Shown piece by piece: positions 63,634-64,000 of a stretch of 64,000 bases of DNA. Positions within the stretch are counted from its first letter, which is position 1. Each line of letters starts with the position of its first letter. Made by a program: the position numbers and the translations under genes. This DNA comes from Nocardia sp. MH4 (GTDB lineage Bacteria; Actinomycetota; Actinomycetes; Mycobacteriales; Mycobacteriaceae). Location of the stretch: positions 1 through 64,000 of the forward strand of contig NZ_LPNR01000104.1 of the NCBI RefSeq assembly GCF_019266065.1. The letters are read 5' to 3'. The notes under the pieces are model-generated. The model was given only the letters and a program-made list of their open reading frames with translations. It ran no database searches and was not told where the DNA came from.

Positions 63634-64000
63634 ACCGCCATCTCTCCTTGTCGATGAGCGGCGCCGCCGGTGGCCGGAGTGCGGCCGTGCTTCATCACCA
63701 GTGCGAGCGAAAGGGCCGCCACCGACGCGACCGCGCAGACCCAGAAGCCCAGCCGGTAGCCGTGATCGCCGAACAGGTCGGGCAGCGGGGTCGCCGGTTG
63801 GGCTTGCCCGCCGACCGAGACCAGTGCGCTCATGCCGTTGTCGTGCAGCAACGCGGTGACGACGGCCAGGCCGATCGCCACGCCCATGGACTGCATGACG
63901 CCGAGCATGCCGAGGCTGATGCCCTGCTGCTCCTGCGGCACCGCCTCGACCAGCAGGATCGGCATGCTGGCGTAGTACATCCCGAAGCCGATGCTGAAGA
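63630..64000 (-). CDS. MFS transporter, C-terminal part (continues past window)
   Basis: Only the last ~120 residues are in the window: GFGMYYASMPILLVEAVPQE, QGISLGMLGVMQSMGVAIGL, then GFWVCAVASVAALSLALVMK and a short Arg/His-rich tail. The VPxEQQGISLGMLGVMQS segment is the loop before the penultimate helices of DHA1/DHA2 exporters. The stop overlaps the PucR start, so regulator and transporter share a transcript. The 5' end lies beyond 64000. Confidence 0.85.
   Translation of the reverse strand, partial: FSIGFGMYYASMPILLVEAVPQEQQGISLGMLGVMQSMGVAIGLAVVTALLHDNGMSALVSVGGQAQPATPLPDLFGDHGYRLGFWVCAVASVAALSLALVMKHGRTPATGGAAHRQGEMAV

Overview
The window is chromosomal DNA of a high-G+C actinomycete, most likely Nocardia or a close relative such as Rhodococcus. 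Supporting signs are a FurA-KatG pair, a second EF-G (EF-G2), two PucR-type regulators, secreted cutinase-like and MpaB/Lcp-like proteins, many GTG starts and several apparently leaderless genes. It is an accessory, gene-dense stretch rather than a core locus. About ten decayed or truncated genes lie among intact ones, so it has been remodelled repeatedly.

Layout. 0-2.6 kb: the C-terminal end of an Hsp20, small genes, a cold-shock-domain gene, then a strong promoter, a structured ~300-nt transcript candidate with a terminator hairpin, and remnants of an FAD oxidoreductase and a transporter. 2.6-9 kb: AraC regulator, lipase-like hydrolase, a two-component system, a CPBP protein and an epoxide hydrolase that overlap tail-to-tail. 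9-16.3 kb: a marR / MFS-fusion / yceI operon, an FAD-NAD(P) protein divergent from a LuxR regulator across paired operators, and OsmC. 16.4-22.3 kb: lone phage tail-collar gene, TetR-DoxX pair with tandem operators at the start codon, AraC remnant, EF-G2, PucR. 22.8-29.4 kb: large arylsulfatase, secreted histidine phosphatase, hydrolase remnant, HxlR/RidA pair, CPT-like kinase, DUF4383 protein. 29.7-39.5 kb: MpaB/Lcp-like exported protein with a small secreted partner, envelope and stress genes (PTS-rich protein, MarR, secreted protein, SPW, DJ-1/PfpI, STAS, MBL). 39.6-45.2 kb: a second two-component system whose kinase carries a frameshift, a TAP-like lipoprotein hydrolase and an ammonium transporter. 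45.2-52.5 kb: 2OG-Fe(II) oxygenase pseudogene, ThiF-GNAT pair, AraC, XRE, a 21-bp perfect hairpin, TetR/hydrolase pair, a decayed HTH protein and a hemerythrin. 52.7-55.8 kb: a tightly coupled four-gene operon (GT2, acyl-CoA dehydrogenase homologue, PIG-L deacetylase, NodS-like methyltransferase). 55.8-64 kb: small membrane proteins, katG-furA, CspA with a truncated GlsB remnant, HNH nuclease, cutinase, PucR and an MFS transporter that runs off the window.

Themes. Many units are regulator/effector pairs whose operators can be read directly (12.93, 14.5, 16.99, 27.45 and 50.52 kb). Oxidative or electrophile defence recurs: KatG/FurA, OsmC, DJ-1, hemerythrin, RidA/HxlR and YceI. The two best candidates for undescribed biology are the 52.7-55.8 kb operon, which looks like a pathway making and modifying a small N-acylated sugar or amine, and the promoter-to-terminator RNA at 1.25-1.57 kb. 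All functional calls come from reading the sequence and remembered family features; no database search was run.
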